Assembly (NCBI RefSeq): GCF_026241135.1
Contig: NZ_JAPFGA010000015.1
Span: 62,001 to 126,000, forward strand
Length of the DNA: 64,000 bases
Source of the DNA: Galbibacter kalidii
Lineage (GTDB): Bacteria; Bacteroidota; Bacteroidia; Flavobacteriales; Flavobacteriaceae
Direction: 5' to 3'
Position 1 is the first letter of the stretch. Every line of letters starts with the position of its first letter. Made by a program: the position numbers and the translations under genes. Shown in pieces: positions 61,432 through 64,000 of this stretch. The notes beneath the pieces were generated by a model that ran no database searches, was not told the DNA's origin, and worked only from the letters and a program-made list of their open reading frames with translations.

Positions 61432-63180
61432 TTAAATTTCCAATTTAATGTTGAGTTCCTTGAGTTGTTCGTCGTCAATTTTTGAAGGCGCATCGATCAT
61501 CACATCGCGTCCGGCATTGTTTTTTGGGAATGCAATAAAATCACGAATGGTTTCTTGTCCGCCCAAAATAGCCACCAAACGATCAAAACCAAAGGCAAGT
61601 CCGCCGTGTGGAGGCGCTCCGTATTGGAAGGCATCCATAAGGAAACCAAATTGTGCTTTTGCTTCTTCTTCGGTAAAACCAAGGTGTTTGAACATCAAGG
61701 CTTGTAAATCTTTATCATAAATCCTGATCGACCCTCCACCGATCTCATTTCCGTTAAGGACAAGATCATAGGCATTGGCTCTTACTTTTCCGGGGTCTGT
61801 GTCCAATAGTTTAATGTCTTCCGTCTTTGGTGAAGTAAACGGATGGTGCATAGCGTGATAGCGCTCGGTTTCTTCATCCCATTCCAATAAAGGAAAATCA
61901 ACTACCCAAAGTGGCGCATACTCGTCTGCTTTACGCAGGCCTAGACGTTCGGCGAGTTCCATTCGCAAGGCGCTAAGCTGAGTTCTGGTTTTGTTTGCCG
62001 GACCGGACAATACACAGATGAGGTCACCAGCTTGTGCTCCGGTAACTTCTGCCCATTTTTTCAAATCATCCTGATCGTAGAATTTATCAACAGAAGATTT
62101 GAAAGTGCCGTCTTCATTACATTTCACATACACCATGCCCAAAGCACCCACTTGAGGACGTTTTACCCAGTCGGTCAAGGCGTCGATCTGTTTTCTGGTG
62201 TATGAGGCAGCTCCCGGAACTGCAATTCCAACTACCAACTCTGCCTGGTTGAATATTTTAAAATCTTTATGCTGTGCTACTTCGTTCAATTCGCCGAACT
62301 CCATTCCGAAACGAATATCCGGTTTGTCGTTTCCGTATTTCCGCATGGCCTCGTCGTAAGTCATTCTTGGGAAATCACCAATTTCAACATCTTTTATGTT
62401 TTTTAGAAGATGACGTGTGAGTCCTTCAAAAACATTCAGAATATCTTCCTGTTCAACAAAGGCCATTTCGCAGTCTATTTGTGTGAATTCCGGTTGTCTG
62501 TCGGCGCGAAGGTCTTCGTCCCTAAAGCATTTCACAATCTGGAAATACTTATCCATTCCGCCCACCATCAACAATTGTTTGAAGGTCTGTGGCGACTGAG
62601 GTAAAGCATAGAATTGCCCTTCGTTCATACGAGAAGGAACCACAAAATCGCGAGCTCCTTCAGGAGTAGATTTAATGAGATATGGCGTTTCCACTTCTAT
62701 AAAACCTTGAGTGGAAAGATAATTCCTTACTTCAATGCTAACTTTGTGTCTGAAAATAAGACTTTCTTTCACAGGATTACGCCTGATATCGAGATAGCGA
62801 TATTTCATTCGTAGGTCATCGCCGCCGTCTGTTTCATTTTCTATAGTGAAAGGAGGTGTTTTGGATTTGTTCAATATGGTAATTTCACTGACTAAAACCT
62901 CGATGTTTCCGGTAGGAATATTGTTGTTTTTGGATTCTCTCTCAATGACAGAGCCTTTTACCTGGATCACAAATTCACGCCCTAGATTTTCGGCTGTTTC
63001 CATCATTTGCTTCGGCGTGCGCTCTTCGTCGAAGATTAATTGGGTGATACCATAACGATCTCTGAGATCCACCCACACCATAAATCCTTTATCCCTTACT
63101 TTTTGTACCCATCCCGACAGGGTTACCTCTTGGTTTATATGCGTTTCGCGCAACTCGCCACAAGTATGACTTCTATACAT
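61432..63180 (-). CDS. aspS: Aspartyl-tRNA synthetase
   Basis: 582 residues. A class II synthetase of the bacterial type: N-terminal OB anticodon-binding domain ([23 protein letters not shown], in part [18 protein letters not shown]), motif 2 [20 protein letters not shown] (exact 20), a GAD insertion domain (about 280-410) and motif 3 [16 protein letters not shown]. It charges tRNA(Asp). The start matches relatives ([11 protein letters not shown]). Preceded by a promoter that abuts a single terminus of the inverted-repeat element. Confidence 0.97.
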   Translation of the reverse strand: MYRSHTCGELRETHINQEVTLSGWVQKVRDKGFMVWVDLRDRYGITQLIFDEERTPKQMMETAENLGREFVIQVKGSVIERESKNNNIPTGNIEVLVSEITILNKSKTPPFTIENETDGGDDLRMKYRYLDIRRNPVKESLIFRHKVSIEVRNYLSTQGFIEVETPYLIKSTPEGARDFVVPSRMNEGQFYALPQSPQTFKQLLMVGGMDKYFQIVKCFRDEDLRADRQPEFTQIDCEMAFVEQEDILNVFEGLTRHLLKNIKDVEIGDFPRMTYDEAMRKYGNDKPDIRFGMEFGELNEVAQHKDFKIFNQAELVVGIAVPGAASYTRKQIDALTDWVKRPQVGALGMVYVKCNEDGTFKSSVDKFYDQDDLKKWAEVTGAQAGDLICVLSGPANKTRTQLSALRMELAERLGLRKADEYAPLWVVDFPLLEWDEETERYHAMHHPFTSPKTEDIKLLDTDPGKVRANAYDLVLNGNEIGGGSIRIYDKDLQALMFKHLGFTEEEAKAQFGFLMDAFQYGAPPHGGLAFGFDRLVAILGGQETIRDFIAFPKNNAGRDVMIDAPSKIDDEQLKELNIKLEI

Positions 63181-63207
63181 GAATTTTCATTGTTTTTTAT
63201 AGCGGTG

Positions 63208-63215
63208 CAAAGGTA
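63208..63215 (-). promoter_or_regulatory. -7 box of aspS
   Basis: Minus-strand TACCTTTG (TAnnTTTG), 28 bases before the aspS ATG. It begins three bases after the element terminus at 63218, the same arrangement as at sufS and tadA. Confidence 0.6.
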
Positions 63216-63217
63216 AT

Positions 63218-63243
63218 GAACTCATTTAAACTTTTATCAACTG
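63218..63243 (-). repeat. Lone terminus of the inverted-repeat element
   Basis: Minus strand reads TTGATAAAAGTTTAAATGAG then TTC, the same end as copy 3 (AAAAAGTTTAAATGAGTTC). No partner terminus or internal block is found nearby. The remaining gap to the MORN gene (63244-63482) has no ORF apart from AT-rich AATGTTA-type repetition. Confidence 0.5.
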
Positions 63244-63429
63244 ACTGTAACGCCAATACCATTGAGAGCTGTTTTTATAGCAGAAATCGTCTCTAATTGG
63301 GGTTTTAAATGTTAAAGTTAGATATTCTTTACATTGAGTTAATATTATAAACATCTCTAAATAAGTGTTTTATAAGCTTAATGTTAATTTAATGTTACGT
63401 AAATGTTTTTTTAATGTAAATAAATTTAG

Positions 63430-63437
63430 TATATTTG
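63430..63437 (+). promoter_or_regulatory. -7 box of the MORN-repeat gene
   Basis: TATATTTG, 45 bases before the ATG at 63483. Upstream lies a run of AATGTTA/AATGTAA-like units (63380-63465). Confidence 0.5.
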
Positions 63438-63482
63438 TTATGTTAGTGTAAAGTAAATGTAAGAATTTAAAATATTAAAGAT

Positions 63483-63839
63483 ATGAAAAGGATAGTATTA
63501 ATGTTAGCGATGATTTTTTCGTTTGCGGCTGTGGCTCAAGAAGTAGAGAATAAACCAAAATTAGAAAAAGAAGGAGAAAAGATAAAAGCTACTTTTTTTC
63601 ACGATAATGGGGAAGTAGCACAAACGGGTTATTATTTAGATGGAAAACTTCACGGAGAGTGGAAATCGTATGATGAAAAAGGGAATAAAACAGCGATGGC
63701 ACAATATGAGCATGGAAAAAAGACCGGGAAATGGTTTTTCTGGAGTGATGATGTTTTAAAAGAAGTTAACTATGACGATAATAGAATCACCAACGTTACC
63801 GAATGGAGCAATAGCAATCCGGTTGTTGTGACTGATTAA
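63483..63839 (+). CDS. Exported MORN-repeat (YwqK-like) protein
   Basis: 118 residues with a signal peptide (MKRIVLMLAMIFSFAAVAQ). The mature part has MORN/YwqK-type repeats: FFHDNGEVAQTGYYLDGKLH, GEWKSYDEKGNKTAMAQYEH, and GKKTGKWFFWSDDVLKEVNY. Database relatives are often named toxin-antitoxin YwqK antitoxin, but an exported single protein without a partner does not support that role. The real function is unknown; MORN repeats usually bind lipid or protein surfaces. Confidence 0.85.
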   Translation: MKRIVLMLAMIFSFAAVAQEVENKPKLEKEGEKIKATFFHDNGEVAQTGYYLDGKLHGEWKSYDEKGNKTAMAQYEHGKKTGKWFFWSDDVLKEVNYDDNRITNVTEWSNSNPVVVTD

Positions 63840-63866
63840 AAATCCTGATCAAAAGAATATAAATAA

Positions 63867-63896
63867 AAAGGCTACGCATTTTGCGTGGCCTTTTTT
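63867..63896 (+). terminator. Terminator of the MORN-repeat gene
   Basis: AAAAGGCTACGC-ATTTT-GCGTGGCCTTTTTT, a stem of about ten bases followed by T-run, 28 bases after the stop. Confidence 0.9.
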
Positions 63897-63960
63897 GATG
63901 AGGTATTTTTTCGGAATTGAAATGACATTATTTCTGATTTTCAAAACCTTTTCAATTTCG

Positions 63961-63968
63961 TACTTTTG
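63961..63968 (+). promoter_or_regulatory. -7 box of the last gene
   Basis: TACTTTTG, 21 bases before the ATG at 63989. Confidence 0.5.
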
Positions 63969-63988
63969 CCTATCGATAAAAAATAAAG

Positions 63989-64000
63989 ATGATACAATCC
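63989..64000 (+). CDS. Start of a gene running off the window
   Basis: Only ATG and three further codons (M-I-Q-S) are visible, behind a good promoter box. YicC-family proteins in flavobacteria begin MIQSMTG, so yicC is a guess only; four residues cannot decide it. Confidence 0.3.

Noticed and set aside
63483-63839. MORN-repeat protein as the antitoxin of a toxin-antitoxin pair
   Set aside because: It has a signal peptide, no partner gene and its own terminator; the usual database label looks inherited.

Overview
This window is a chromosomal segment of a member of the Bacteroidota, most likely a marine or environmental Flavobacteriaceae. The evidence is AT-rich coding sequence, a subtilase with a type IX secretion C-terminal domain, Bacteroidota-only families (DUF2480, DUF3078, DUF3109), RNR subunits close to the eukaryotic type, almost no Shine-Dalgarno sequences, and many promoters with the Bacteroidota -7 box TAnnTTTG. 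No rRNA, tRNA, CRISPR array, prophage or intact insertion sequence was seen.

Layout. 0-2.4 kb (minus): a bestrophin-type channel cut by the window edge, a YciI protein and an exported serine hydrolase. 2.6-6.4 kb (plus): sufS, sufE, a DUF59 SUF-associated protein, DUF2480 and an outer-membrane DUF3078 protein. 6.5-17.2 kb: hflX, an EEP nuclease, the type IX subtilase, a DEDD exonuclease, ogt overlapping a CNNM/CBS membrane protein, an exported DinB protein, and a TonB receptor behind a Cys/His-rich exported protein.

17.3-32 kb is the heme region. The minus-strand run is hemA-hemC-trkH-trkA-hemD-hemE-membrane protein-hemF-hemB. It is divergent from an AraC regulator, after which come a ThuA lipoprotein, hemH, a MATE exporter, a RelE/ParE toxin-antitoxin pair and hemJ. 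With glutamate-1-semialdehyde aminotransferase supplied from elsewhere, this covers glutamyl-tRNA to heme. A two-subunit K+ transporter sits inside the run.

32-42.8 kb holds a histidine kinase, enoyl-CoA hydratase, HD hydrolase, acyltransferase, CGC bacilliredoxin, a DjlA-like co-chaperone, a HupE/UreJ protein, a dCMP-type deaminase, a C-terminal processing protease, a short FAD protein, a MarC protein and DUF3109. 42.9-47.4 kb has an MntA/HepT module and nrdBA. 47.6-52.2 kb has a DUF4386 protein, a phosphate transporter with a PhoU-like tail, and its likely partner porin. 52.5-64 kb has dgt, an MFS transporter, a second DUF3078 protein, dxs, tadA, a cold-shock protein, a ClC channel, aspS, a MORN-repeat exported protein and the first codons of another gene.

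The most unusual signal lies outside the gene families. (1) A dispersed 160-207 bp element with terminal inverted repeats occurs in three full copies plus a 41-bp miniature and a lone terminus; the ends differ between copies but stay complementary within each copy. (2) Palindromic repeats sit in frame inside hemC and twice inside hemF, adding short proline/glycine-rich peptides. (3) Five genes have the start codon exactly four bases after a TAnnTTTG box, which implies leaderless mRNAs. (4) The porin leader can form an intrinsic terminator and a long stem next to the start codon. (5) sufE is preceded by overlapping micro-ORFs and a motif repeated in the downstream DUF3078 leader.
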